Source: Bacilli bacterium (GTDB lineage: Bacteria; Bacillota_I; Bacilli_A; RFN20; CAG-826). Taken from it: 64,000 bases of DNA. Under the pieces are notes generated by a model. It was given only the letters and a program-made list of their open reading frames with translations, made no database searches and was not told where the DNA came from. Below are positions 36,510 to 44,485 of the stretch, in pieces (within the stretch, counting starts at the first letter, position 1; every line of letters begins with the position of its first letter). The position numbers were made by a program, and so were the translations under genes. Location: assembly GCA_035326105.1 (NCBI GenBank), contig DAOKYO010000001.1, positions 372,001-436,000 of the forward strand, given 5' to 3'.

Positions 36510-37274
36510 ATGCAACCGACACTCTATTTAAAAGTTACCGACCAAAGTGTAGCTCCATATGTGATTTTTTCCGGCGATCCCTGGCGGGTGGAAGTCCTAA
36601 AAAGTTACCTTGACAATCCTCAAAGCGTTGGTTTTTATCGGGAATTCAATACTTATACCGGCACCTATAAAGGCTTGCCCATCACGATTACTTCCACCGG
36701 AATTGGCGCGCCTTCGGCCGTAATTGCCCTCGAAGAAATGTTCGATGCCGGGATGAAAGTGGCTTTACGAATGGGAACAGCAATGTCGCTGAGTAAAGCG
36801 GATTTGGGAAATTACATTATTCCCGCTTCTTCGAAAAGATTAGAGAAAACAAGCCTTACCTATGTTGATGAAAATTATCCGGCGAAAGCCGATCCAAAGT
36901 TTCTTCAGTCCATCATCAAAACCGTAACAAGCGCAGGGCAAAAAGTCATCACTGGCGAAAGTGCGACCATGGATGGATATTATTCGCAAATGAAGGAATC
37001 TCGACTTTCAAAAATACGGCGAGTGGACATTGAAAGGAACTTTACGCAGTTAGAACAAGAAGGCATTATCTCGGTCGACATGGAAACATCTGCACTGATG
37101 GTAGTTGCCTCGCTTATGAAAGTGCCGTTTGCCTCATTGACCTTAGTCACAGTTTTGAAAAATCTCGCCGCCTTATTGGATGAAAAAACACGGAGGCGAA
37201 AAGAAGATGAACTTTGTCGGTTGGCGCTAGATTCGATGGTTAATTTTGTGAAGGAGGAAAAAATAAATGAATGA
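36510..37274 (+). CDS. Nucleoside phosphorylase (uridine phosphorylase-like)
   Basis: The 254-aa protein matches the NP-I family: SGDPWRVEVLKSYLDNP (phosphate site), RMGTAMSLSKADLGNYIIP and ISVDMETSALMVVASLMKVP, the segment that binds the ribose hydroxyls. It should split a nucleoside with phosphate into base and ribose-1-phosphate. The text is closest in feel to uridine phosphorylase, but base specificity cannot be read. It overlaps the BtpA-family gene by 8 bp. Confidence 0.85.
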   Translation: MQPTLYLKVTDQSVAPYVIFSGDPWRVEVLKSYLDNPQSVGFYREFNTYTGTYKGLPITITSTGIGAPSAVIALEEMFDAGMKVALRMGTAMSLSKADLGNYIIPASSKRLEKTSLTYVDENYPAKADPKFLQSIIKTVTSAGQKVITGESATMDGYYSQMKESRLSKIRRVDIERNFTQLEQEGIISVDMETSALMVVASLMKVPFASLTLVTVLKNLAALLDEKTRRRKEDELCRLALDSMVNFVKEEKINE

Positions 37275-38052
37275 TTTTTTTAAGAAATATCCAAAGACGA
37301 TAATTGGTATGGTCCATTGTTTGCCTTTGCCAGGGACAGCCCGTTATTCCGATTTAAATCAAGTGCGTAAACAGGCTTTAGCCGATGCACTTACGCTTCA
37401 AAAAGCGGGTTATGATGCGATTATGATTGAAAATATGGGCGACGCTCCATATGCCGAAAAAATGGATTTAGCCCAAATCACAGCGATGAGTGCAATCGCC
37501 GAGATGATAAAAGAGGCGGTTGATCTTCCTTTAGGAATTGATTGTGCTTTCAGTGATTATCGCAGTGCTTTAGCCATTGCTAAGGCAGTCGGAGCAGATT
37601 TCATTCGCATTCCCGTTTTTATCGATACGGTGGTCTACGCTAATGGCATTATCTATCCTTCGGCGCACGATGCCTTAATTTATCGGCGGGAAATTGACGC
37701 TGAAAAAGTGCTGATTATGGCTGACCTACAGGTTAAGCACACCCATATGCTCGTTAATGATATGAGTATTGAAGAATCGGCTAAACTAGCAGAAGCAAGC
37801 GGAGCCGATGCCGTAGTTGTAACGGGTGTTTTGACGGGTAAGCCAACTTCAATTGAAGATATTGAGCAGGTCAAAAAAGCCGTTACGGTTCCAGTTTATG
37901 TTGGCTCGGGTGTGAGTGTTAAAAACATTAAAGATCAATTGAGTATTGCCAGTGGCGTTATCGTTGGCAGTTCTCTAAAAGACAAAGGCAAAGTTAGTTT
38001 ACCGGTTGATTTCGATTTAGCCAAAGAGCTAATTGAAGCATATAAGAAATAG
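37267..38052 (+). CDS. BtpA/SgcQ-family TIM-barrel protein
   Basis: The 261-aa protein opens with the BtpA signature GMVHCLPLPGTARY and continues through YDAIMIENMGDAPYAE and a phosphate-site-like C-terminal stretch VPVYVGSGVSVKNI. BtpA was named for a role in cyanobacterial photosystem I, which cannot apply here; the enzymatic role of bacterial SgcQ-like members is unknown to me. A TIM barrel of this kind usually handles a phosphorylated sugar or heterocycle. It sits between a nucleoside phosphorylase and a TrpA-like lyase, suggesting a step in nucleoside-sugar breakdown. Confidence 0.8.
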   Translation: MNDFFKKYPKTIIGMVHCLPLPGTARYSDLNQVRKQALADALTLQKAGYDAIMIENMGDAPYAEKMDLAQITAMSAIAEMIKEAVDLPLGIDCAFSDYRSALAIAKAVGADFIRIPVFIDTVVYANGIIYPSAHDALIYRREIDAEKVLIMADLQVKHTHMLVNDMSIEESAKLAEASGADAVVVTGVLTGKPTSIEDIEQVKKAVTVPVYVGSGVSVKNIKDQLSIASGVIVGSSLKDKGKVSLPVDFDLAKELIEAYKK

Positions 38053-38064
38053 GAGGAGAAGAAT

Positions 38065-38796
38065 ATGCGTTTAATTTGTTTTCTTAATCATGGCTCGCCT
38101 TCAATTGAAGCCAGCCATCGCGTCGTCGATTGTTATGTTGAGGGTGGAGCGGATGTAGTCGAGACGGATTTTCCAGCAGATGATCCCTATCTTGACGGAG
38201 ACAACATCAAAATTCGGATGCATGAAGCATTAACAAAATGCCACGATTATGACAAATACATGAAGTCGGTAGAGACCATTTTGAAGGAGCATCCAGGAAT
38301 TCATCTTTATATGTTGATTTATGAAGAAACGATTATGGCAATTGGTATGGAGAAATTTCTGGCTTTCTTAAGAAGAAATAATTTACAGGAAGTGTTGCTG
38401 GTTGGAGCGCGGCATCCGGAAGTTCGGGCTCGGCTTTTAAAAGAAAAATTAAAAGTCAGTGCCTACATCGAATACCATTTGCCCGAAGATGAGATTGAAA
38501 CAGCCAAGCAAACAACGGGGTTTGTTTACCTGCAGGCGACACCATCTGGCAAATTCCATTCTCAATATAAAGATCTTAAGTCAATTATCAAGTACCTGCG
38601 CGAAGAACGGGGTATTTCCAATGAAATCAACTGCGGTATCGGAATTCATGACTATGATCAAGTTAGAATGGTTCGTGACGCCGGAGCGGATGGAGTGTTT
38701 ATCGGCACGCAGGTTATGAACCTGCATGGACAACCGGAAAAGCTTATTGCCAAGGTCAAAGAACTAAAGGCAATCGCCAGCGGTCAAGTAAAGTAG
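38065..38796 (+). CDS. TrpA-like (tryptophan synthase alpha fold) lyase without TrpB
   Basis: The 243-aa TIM-barrel protein reads like tryptophan synthase alpha. The catalytic Glu and Asp of TrpA (E49 and D60 in E. coli, 11 residues apart) are both present as E33 and D44 in VETDFPADDPYLDGDNI. The C-terminal INCGIGIHDYDQV and GVFIGTQVMNL correspond to phosphate-binding turns. No trpB or other trp gene is near. It is the last gene of the nucleoside operon, 12 bp after the BtpA gene with RBS AGGAGGAG. I infer a retro-aldol-type cleavage of a phosphorylated compound other than indoleglycerol phosphate. Confidence 0.75.
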   Translation: MRLICFLNHGSPSIEASHRVVDCYVEGGADVVETDFPADDPYLDGDNIKIRMHEALTKCHDYDKYMKSVETILKEHPGIHLYMLIYEETIMAIGMEKFLAFLRRNNLQEVLLVGARHPEVRARLLKEKLKVSAYIEYHLPEDEIETAKQTTGFVYLQATPSGKFHSQYKDLKSIIKYLREERGISNEINCGIGIHDYDQVRMVRDAGADGVFIGTQVMNLHGQPEKLIAKVKELKAIASGQVK

Positions 38797-38803
38797 TTCC
38801 CCC

Positions 38804-38837
38804 AAATAGACACAGTTCCCCATGTGTCTATTTTTTT
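38804..38837 (+). terminator. Rho-independent terminator of nucleoside operon
   Basis: AAATAGACACA pairs perfectly with TGTGTCTATTT across an 8-base loop and ends in a run of T. It closes the operon that starts at 29455. Confidence 0.95.
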
Positions 38838-38863
38838 ATGTCAACAAAAAAAACGACGTTTGG

Positions 38864-38877
38864 TGTAAGCGGTTTTA
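38864..38877 (+). promoter_or_regulatory. cre-like site upstream of transglutaminase-like lipoprotein
   Basis: TGTAAGCGGTTTTA fits the CcpA consensus TGWAANCGNTNWCA except at the thirteenth base. It lies about 45 bp upstream of a TATAAT (38923-38928) for which I see no convincing -35, so repression or activation by CcpA is possible. Confidence 0.45.
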
Positions 38878-38948
38878 GGCATAAAAATATGATTGTTATC
38901 TCTTGATTTATTTAAACGAAACTATAATTGGAACAACGGGAGGGTTAT

Positions 38949-40388
38949 ATGCTCAAAGTAACAAAAAGAATATTTCTATTTTCTATTTTACTTCTGGCAA
39001 GTTGTGCCCAAACGGGAGGTTCTTCCTCTAACTCTATAGCTAGTACTGGTAGTGAATCGTCCGCGAGTGAAACAAATTCATCTGGAAGTTCTTCAGTTTT
39101 TATTCCATCATCTTCATCCGAGGATATGGAGTATTTGCCATCGGGGGCGGAAGATTATTTCTTGCCCATTCCTTCAGGCGATGATTTCGATGCTGTCTGT
39201 GATAATATACAACAATATATTAATCTTCTGGATGCTCATCTATTTAATATGGATACGAGTTTTACAATTGCCTATTCGTTCGTCGACAGTGGATCAAGCG
39301 CACGTTACGACTATTCTTCTTTATGGAATATTAACTTAGATGTCGATTTTAAAACGACACCCCGCGCCGGAAAATATATCGACACTTATACCATTGACTA
39401 TCGAGATTATGGGATTCAAAATCAAGGAACGGAATTAAATGCAACCGAAACCTTAAGTGTTGTTGACGATATTTTCCTAAATCGCGGAGAAAAGCGAAAT
39501 GCGGGGTTTAGTGATTTTCCGATTAATGCACGGGAACATAGCATTTCTGTTTCCACCAGTGAACAACTTTGGTATGCGGCCAGCAGGGGATACCTACCGG
39601 TTCCGGTCGCCGGATCAAAAGCGGAAGCAATTTATGACGAAGCTTTGGACATTGCGCGAGAATATATCTCTAACGATGATGACGATGTCGAAAAGGAAAG
39701 GAAAATCTTTGCCTGGTTGGGTAACGATATTCTCTACGATTACACCGCCTATGAGAAAGGTTATAGTGGTGTCGGTTATCAATATCAAAATGACTGCTAT
39801 TATTTAGAGGGCATTTTTAATCGCCACATCGCCGTTTGCGACGGGATGTCGAAGGCGCTTGTCTTATTGTCATCAATTGAAAATATCCCCGCGGTACGGG
39901 TAACGGGATACGTTATCGCCAGTGGCCAAGGAGCCGGACACGCATGGAACTATGTCCAATTAGGTGGCGAATGGTATGCGGCTTGTCCAACAAGCAACAA
40001 CACGATGGGAGAAGTAAGTGATACGCTTTATGAATTAGGGAACAAGGAATTATTCTTGGTTTCTAATGCAACAATCGATGCTGTTTATAAACAGACGAGC
40101 TTCCCCTTAGCCAAGGCCGATTCGGATTATGGTTTCTATGCTAATACGACGATTGAATACAATGATTTCACTCATAATCTAGTGGCTAAAAATGCTTCCG
40201 ATGTTGTGAAGTTCACTCAATTACTCGCTGATTATCCTTCAATTAACGATGAAAAGAAAGTAATGAACTTTCAATATGCGGATGGTCTGGATATCAATGC
40301 CGCTATCGCTCAAGCACGGAGTGAGACCGGACTAAACTTTGGCGGTTTTATCGGTTCTGATAACGAACTAATATTAATCACACTCTAA
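38949..40388 (+). CDS. Transglutaminase-like lipoprotein with altered catalytic triad
   Basis: I take ATG 38949, preceded by GGGAGGG, giving a 479-aa precursor with a lipobox LLASC (Cys near 19) and a Ser-rich linker. The middle holds a transglutaminase-core fold: C297 in HIAVCDGMSKAL and H331 in GAGHAWNYV match the catalytic Cys and His. The third triad position, usually Asp after WY, reads AACPTSN, so a Cys (C346) stands there. It may therefore be a binding protein or use another acid. Function is unknown; other surface transglutaminase-fold proteins act on cell-wall peptides or proteins. It is monocistronic, flanked by terminators. Confidence 0.75.
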   Translation: MLKVTKRIFLFSILLLASCAQTGGSSSNSIASTGSESSASETNSSGSSSVFIPSSSSEDMEYLPSGAEDYFLPIPSGDDFDAVCDNIQQYINLLDAHLFNMDTSFTIAYSFVDSGSSARYDYSSLWNINLDVDFKTTPRAGKYIDTYTIDYRDYGIQNQGTELNATETLSVVDDIFLNRGEKRNAGFSDFPINAREHSISVSTSEQLWYAASRGYLPVPVAGSKAEAIYDEALDIAREYISNDDDDVEKERKIFAWLGNDILYDYTAYEKGYSGVGYQYQNDCYYLEGIFNRHIAVCDGMSKALVLLSSIENIPAVRVTGYVIASGQGAGHAWNYVQLGGEWYAACPTSNNTMGEVSDTLYELGNKELFLVSNATIDAVYKQTSFPLAKADSDYGFYANTTIEYNDFTHNLVAKNASDVVKFTQLLADYPSINDEKKVMNFQYADGLDINAAIAQARSETGLNFGGFIGSDNELILITL

Positions 40389-40407
40389 TCATCGATTAAA
40401 TAAGACT

Positions 40408-40446
40408 AAACTTCCGGCACCTTAAAATGCTTAGGAAGTTTTTTTT
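40408..40446 (+). terminator. Rho-independent terminator
   Basis: AAACTTCC pairs with GGAAGTTT around an 18-base loop, followed by T8, 20 bp after the lipoprotein stop codon. Confidence 0.85.
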
Positions 40447-40599
40447 ATGAAAGGCGGTTTTTAATGACTAAAAAATAATAGGGCGATTACTCTTTGCTTA
40501 TATTTAGCAGACTATTTATTAATATGGGATATTTATGAGCGTTTTTTAAACCTTTTTACGTCACTATTTTATAATGAAACTGAAATAAAAGGAGTCATT

Positions 40600-42255
40600 A
40601 TGAGAATTGTTATTATTGGTGCGGTGGCAGGGGGGACCTCGGCCGCGGCAAAAGCCAGAAGAGAAAACGAAACTGCCGATATTGTGGTGTATGAGAAAGA
40701 TCAACACATTTCCTATGCGGGATGCGGGATGCCGTATTATCTTGGAAAACAAGTTGCCGAGGAAGAGGAATTAGCTCCGCGCGATGCCGATTACTTTAAA
40801 AAGAAGTACAACATTGATATTTATACCGAACATGAAGTCATTGATTTGGACGTAGAAAAAAAGGAAGTTATGATTATCGATCTTAAGACAAAAGCTACTT
40901 TTGCCGAACACTACGATAAATTAATTATTGCGACCGGAGCTCGGTCTTCTGTACCACCGATTAAGGGACGTGAACACGCTAATGTTTTTACCTTAAGAAC
41001 GATAAAAGATATGGAAAACATTGAAGCGTTTATCGACAATAAATCCCCAAAGACAGCCGCGATTATTGGAACCGGCTTCATTGGCTTAGAGGTGGCGGAA
41101 AATTTAACCCGTCTTGGTATTAAAGTTACTTTGATTGAAAAGATGCCGCAGGTTTCACCATCGTTAGACAGCGACATGGCGATCCTTGTTCAAGATGAAT
41201 TAACGAAAAACGGAGTACGGGTTCTCGTCAATCAAAACATTCAAGAAATAACCGATAATGGAGTTGTTTTAGAAGGTGATGAATTTATAAATGGGGATTT
41301 AGTTTTAATCGCAACCGGTGTTCGGCCGAATGTAGATTTAGCCCGCAGTTCCGGAATTGAAATAGGGGTGACCGGAGCGATTGCCGTTAATGATAGAATG
41401 GAAACCAGTGTGACGGATATATATGCGGTCGGTGATTGTATGGAAGAGTATCACGCTCTTACCGGAAAGCCGGTTTATCGGCCGATGGGATCAACGGCTA
41501 ATAAGACGGGACGTATCGCCGGTAATAATGCTGCTGGTGGGCCAGTACTGACTTTTAAAGGAGTGATTGGAACAGCGATATATAAAGTTTTTAACCTAGC
41601 GGTCGCCCAGACCGGTTTAACTGAAAAAGAACTTATTAAAGAAAACATACCCTATCAAGTAAGTTTTAATATTAAACCGGAGAAACCAGAGTATTTGGGC
41701 GGTCAAGAAATGGTTATGAAAGTTATTGCTCGCAAGGATAATTTGCAGATTTTAGGAGCGGAAATTATTGGAACTTCGGGAGTTGACAAGAGAATCGACG
41801 TTTTAGCCACAGCGATTTCTTTTAAAGCCACGGCAAGCGATTTGGCAGCTCTGGATTTAGCCTATGCTCCTCCCTTTTCAACGGCCAAGGATCCGATTAT
41901 ATATAGCGGAATGATTCTTGAGAACTCCATTTTATATGGACGTAAACAAATGACGGCTCACGAGGTCGATAATTTATCGCAAAACAGCTCGTCAGACGTT
42001 GTGATTCTCGATAATCGCCGTCCAGAATTATTCCGTGCGGGGCATATTCCAGGGGCAATCAATGTCGCGCAGGAAGATATGAGAGACTATCTTCAAAATC
42101 TGGATAAAAAAGCCACAATCCTTACCTATTGCTCCAAAGGAGTGACGGCCAACGCCACTCAAAACATTCTTATTAATCACGGATTTGAAAACGTGTATAG
42201 TCTAAATGGCGGATATTCCACTTTTGCGAATTACCAAAGAATTAACAAAAAGTAG
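40600..42255 (+). CDS. CoA-disulfide reductase with C-terminal rhodanese domain
   Basis: The 551-aa protein has the FAD-binding start IVIIGAVAGGTSAAAKAR, redox Cys C42 in SYAGCGMPYYLG, a second NAD(P)-binding GTGFIGLEVAENL and the FAD motif DIYAVGDCME. After about residue 450 a rhodanese domain follows, with its active Cys C511 in LTYCSKGV. This fused arrangement is the CoADR-rhodanese group, which reduces CoA disulfide, CoA persulfide or polysulfide with NAD(P)H in the cytoplasm. It is monocistronic between two terminators and probably serves thiol redox balance. Confidence 0.92.
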   Translation: MRIVIIGAVAGGTSAAAKARRENETADIVVYEKDQHISYAGCGMPYYLGKQVAEEEELAPRDADYFKKKYNIDIYTEHEVIDLDVEKKEVMIIDLKTKATFAEHYDKLIIATGARSSVPPIKGREHANVFTLRTIKDMENIEAFIDNKSPKTAAIIGTGFIGLEVAENLTRLGIKVTLIEKMPQVSPSLDSDMAILVQDELTKNGVRVLVNQNIQEITDNGVVLEGDEFINGDLVLIATGVRPNVDLARSSGIEIGVTGAIAVNDRMETSVTDIYAVGDCMEEYHALTGKPVYRPMGSTANKTGRIAGNNAAGGPVLTFKGVIGTAIYKVFNLAVAQTGLTEKELIKENIPYQVSFNIKPEKPEYLGGQEMVMKVIARKDNLQILGAEIIGTSGVDKRIDVLATAISFKATASDLAALDLAYAPPFSTAKDPIIYSGMILENSILYGRKQMTAHEVDNLSQNSSSDVVILDNRRPELFRAGHIPGAINVAQEDMRDYLQNLDKKATILTYCSKGVTANATQNILINHGFENVYSLNGGYSTFANYQRINKK

Positions 42256-42303
42256 ATTTTAACCGCCTCTATGCGCACATTAAAAAGAAACAAATTTGAG
42301 ATG

Positions 42304-42344
42304 AGACCCAAATGTTAGACCAACTAACAGGAGGGTCTTTTTTT
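42304..42344 (+). terminator. Rho-independent terminator (two-part stem)
   Basis: AGACCC pairs with GGGTCT, and inside it TGTTAG pairs with CTAACA; T7 follows. It terminates the CoA-disulfide reductase gene. Confidence 0.9.
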
Positions 42345-42487
42345 ACTGCATAAAGCAATTGTTGTATGCGATTGATAACTTTATGGGTTAAATGATAATT
42401 TGAATAAAAAAGTCACTTTTTTGGCAAAAAAGCCATTTTGATATATACTATATATAATTATATGAATACGTTAGTAGAGGAGGAGAT

Positions 42488-42538
42488 ATGATATATAAAT
42501 GTTTTTTTATTATGCGGCAAAGGGATAAAAAAAGTTAG
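42488..42538 (+). CDS. Possible 16-aa leader peptide
   Basis: An ATG preceded by GAGGAGGAGAT, an unusually good ribosome-binding site, opens a 16-codon frame (MIYKCFFIMRQRDKKS) ending in TAG. It lies in the leader of a GNAT gene. It could be a translational sensor that changes folding of the leader. No homologue is known to me, and in A/T-rich DNA a short frame after a purine-rich stretch may be chance. Confidence 0.35.
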   Translation: MIYKCFFIMRQRDKKS

Positions 42539-42564
42539 TTTTGCGGGCATAAGTGATTTTAAAA

Positions 42565-42590
42565 AATGAAAACTTGAAAATGTTTTCATT
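42565..42590. promoter_or_regulatory. 9-bp inverted repeat in leader of acetyltransferase gene
   Basis: AATGAAAAC and GTTTTCATT are perfect inverted copies with an 8-bp spacer, 27 bp after the micro-ORF. It could be an operator or an RNA hairpin; no T-run follows, so it is not a standard terminator. Confidence 0.45.
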
Positions 42591-42720
42591 CGGGGGAAGC
42601 GGATACTATATTGAGTTGATATTTTTGTATGAATTAACTAGTTGCTCAATGTACAACTTCTAGCCAATCGGCATAAAGAGTCACGACAAATTCTTCATTA
42701 AAAGAATGGAGAGTGAAATA

Positions 42721-43164
42721 ATGATTCGAAGAATTTTAAAGAAAGATCGCAATGATTACTTTGCGATGTCAAAAAGTTTTTATACGTCAAAAGCCCTTAT
42801 CGAGCCAAAGGATCCCAAGCATTTAGAATCGACATTTGTTCAACTGATTGAGAGCAATCCTTTATTGGAAGGTTACGTCTACGAAATAAATGGTAAAGTG
42901 GCTAGTTATATGCTTTTGACCTTCTCCTACTCAAATGAATTAGGAGGAGAGATGATTACTATTGATGAACTATATATTAAACCGGAATATCAAAGGCGAG
43001 GTATTGCTAGTAAAATGATTGAATTTGTGGAAAAACAGTTTCCCCATCATCGAGCAATTTCTTTACTTGTAAATATGGATAATATACAGGCAAAAGCAGT
43101 TTATATGCATAAGGGTTTCCGCCCAGTAGATTATATGCCGATGATTAAAATGAATTTGTCGTGA
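42721..43164 (+). CDS. GNAT-family N-acetyltransferase
   Basis: I start at ATG 42721, which has GGAGAG seven bases upstream; ATG 42706 lacks an RBS. The 147-aa protein has the acetyl-CoA-binding block YIKPEYQRRGIASKMIEFVE (motif A, Q/R-x-x-G-x-G/A) and a C-terminal NIQAKAVYMHKGFRPV. It should acetylate an amine on a small molecule or protein; the substrate is not readable. A strong terminator follows at 43168. Confidence 0.85.
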   Translation: MIRRILKKDRNDYFAMSKSFYTSKALIEPKDPKHLESTFVQLIESNPLLEGYVYEINGKVASYMLLTFSYSNELGGEMITIDELYIKPEYQRRGIASKMIEFVEKQFPHHRAISLLVNMDNIQAKAVYMHKGFRPVDYMPMIKMNLS

Positions 43165-43167
43165 TAG

Positions 43168-43190
43168 GAGCGGCCTGACCGCTCTTTTTT
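43168..43190 (+). terminator. Rho-independent terminator
   Basis: GAGCGG pairs with CCGCTC around a 5-base loop and is followed by T6. It ends the acetyltransferase transcript; the opposing gene stops inside the T-run. Confidence 0.93.
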
Positions 43191-43884
43191 ATATTTTAAA
43201 AGAATCAGCAGGAAGTTTTCGATAATCAAAAAGAAGAATAAAACTAACAATTAGCGGAATAGAACTGATCATGATGGCTTTTACATCAAGCCATTGAATA
43301 AAGTAATAAGCAATCACCGCGCCGATAACAAAAATAAGGACGATAAGAAAATAAATAAACCCCTCATTTAATGATTTTTTACTTTTGGTAAACCCATAGT
43401 CGCAAAAGGACTGGGTGGCGCTTCTTAAATTGCCGATACACATGGTGGTGGCAATGCCGGTCCCATTGACTTTGCGGAAACTCTCCACCTGTTCGCCACA
43501 GGCAAAAGAAATCAAACTATTGGCAATTAAATTTTCACTTTTAGGAATGAACGCGACTCCAATAAGAATTATTATTTCAATTAAAAGCGTCAGCTGGCGC
43601 CAATGAAAATGGTCGCTGTTTTTGAACGCGTGGCGTATTATCTCGGATAGAGCGATGCCGAGGGCAAAAGCCAATATTGGAAACAGGTAGTGCGTGGCAA
43701 TCGAGAAGTTACCAGTCGATAAATTTATTCCGAGCAAAAGAAGGTTTCCCGTCTGCGCGTTGGCAAAGACGTGGTCGCGAACTAGATATGAATAAGCATC
43801 CATAAATCCGCCCGAGAGGGTTAAGAAAATAGCGACGATCAACGATTCTGATATTTGCCGGCGGTTGCCAATTGCATTTTCCAT
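43189..43884 (-). CDS. YoaK/DUF1275-family membrane protein
   Basis: The 231-aa protein has about six transmembrane segments. It contains the DUF1275 blocks GGFMDAYSYLVRDHVFANAQTGNLLLLGI near the N-terminus and FRKVNGTGIATTMCIGNLRSA in the middle. The family is widespread and without a known function. It is convergent with the acetyltransferase gene and divergent from the MarR gene, with no operon partner. Confidence 0.88.
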   Translation of the reverse strand: MENAIGNRRQISESLIVAIFLTLSGGFMDAYSYLVRDHVFANAQTGNLLLLGINLSTGNFSIATHYLFPILAFALGIALSEIIRHAFKNSDHFHWRQLTLLIEIIILIGVAFIPKSENLIANSLISFACGEQVESFRKVNGTGIATTMCIGNLRSATQSFCDYGFTKSKKSLNEGFIYFLIVLIFVIGAVIAYYFIQWLDVKAIMISSIPLIVSFILLFDYRKLPADSFKI

Positions 43885-43970
43885 ACCAGGAGTATTTTAC
43901 TCTATTGAATTTATTTTTCCATCCTTTAAACAGCTTTTTTACTAATTGTTAAGATAGCGCTTTATTTTAA

Positions 43971-44013
43971 TTGACATTGATTATCGATAGTGATAAAACG
44001 TTAGCATGCTAAC
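43971..44013 (+). promoter_or_regulatory. Promoter and palindromic operator of marR-ABC operon
   Basis: TTGACA (43971-43976) is followed 15 bp later by a weak -10, GATAAA (43992-43997). A perfect 14-bp palindrome, GTTAGCATGCTAAC (44000-44013), sits at the expected transcription start, and TTATC/GATAA (43981-43996) forms a smaller repeat over the -10. MarR dimers bind such palindromes, so autorepression by the adjacent regulator is likely. Confidence 0.7.
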
Positions 44014-44031
44014 AAAATTAGGAGGCAAATT

Positions 44032-44457
44032 ATGGAACGATCAATTGGATTAGAAATGAGAAATATTGGCAATCTTGTTAAAAGAAGAGTTGCCAGTGAA
44101 GCCGCGATAGACTTTCATAAAACAACCGCAGTTCATGGCCTGATTATTCATTACATTGCCAATAATCATGGTCACGAAGTATATCAGCGCGATTTTGAAA
44201 AGAAATTTTCAATGCGCCGTTCAACCATTTCTCGAATGTTGGCTTTGATGGAAAGTAACGGAATGATTGAGCGCATTCCTTCAAAAAGTGATGCTCGGCA
44301 AAAGCAGATTGTTCTCACACAGAAGGCGATGGATAAGCATCTATTGATCGAGAACATTCTTCACGAGATTGAAGGCAGTATGCGCCGTGGAATCAGTGAT
44401 GAAGAAATGAATTGCTTTTTTGCCACAATCGATAAAATTAAGGCTAATTTGGAATAA
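44032..44457 (+). CDS. MarR-family transcriptional regulator
   Basis: The 141-aa protein has a winged helix (YQRDFEKKFSMRRSTISRMLALMESNGMIERIPSKSDARQKQIVLT, residues about 50-95) flanked by dimerisation helices. An excellent RBS (TTAGGAGGCAAATT) precedes its ATG. It is the first gene before a two-gene ABC exporter, the standard arrangement for drug-responsive repression of an efflux pump. The palindrome at 44000 is the likely operator. The ligand is unknown. Confidence 0.9.
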   Translation: MERSIGLEMRNIGNLVKRRVASEAAIDFHKTTAVHGLIIHYIANNHGHEVYQRDFEKKFSMRRSTISRMLALMESNGMIERIPSKSDARQKQIVLTQKAMDKHLLIENILHEIEGSMRRGISDEEMNCFFATIDKIKANLE

Positions 44458-44485
44458 TTTTTTTTGAAAGATACAGGAGACCTTT

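Larger units (their letters stand above)
42345..42720 (+). other. A/T-rich leader region before acetyltransferase gene
   Basis: About 375 bp without a normal gene. It contains a small TGGC-AAAAAA-GCCA repeat, A/T-rich promoter-like sequence (TATATAATTATAT near 42450-42463), a 16-codon ORF with a strong RBS (separate entry) and a 9-bp inverted repeat (separate entry). The layout resembles a regulated mRNA leader. Confidence 0.4.

Noticed and set aside
42306..42344. Attenuator role for the hairpin after CoA-disulfide reductase
   Set aside because: It is a plain terminator with a two-part stem; no alternative structure or leader peptide pairs with it.
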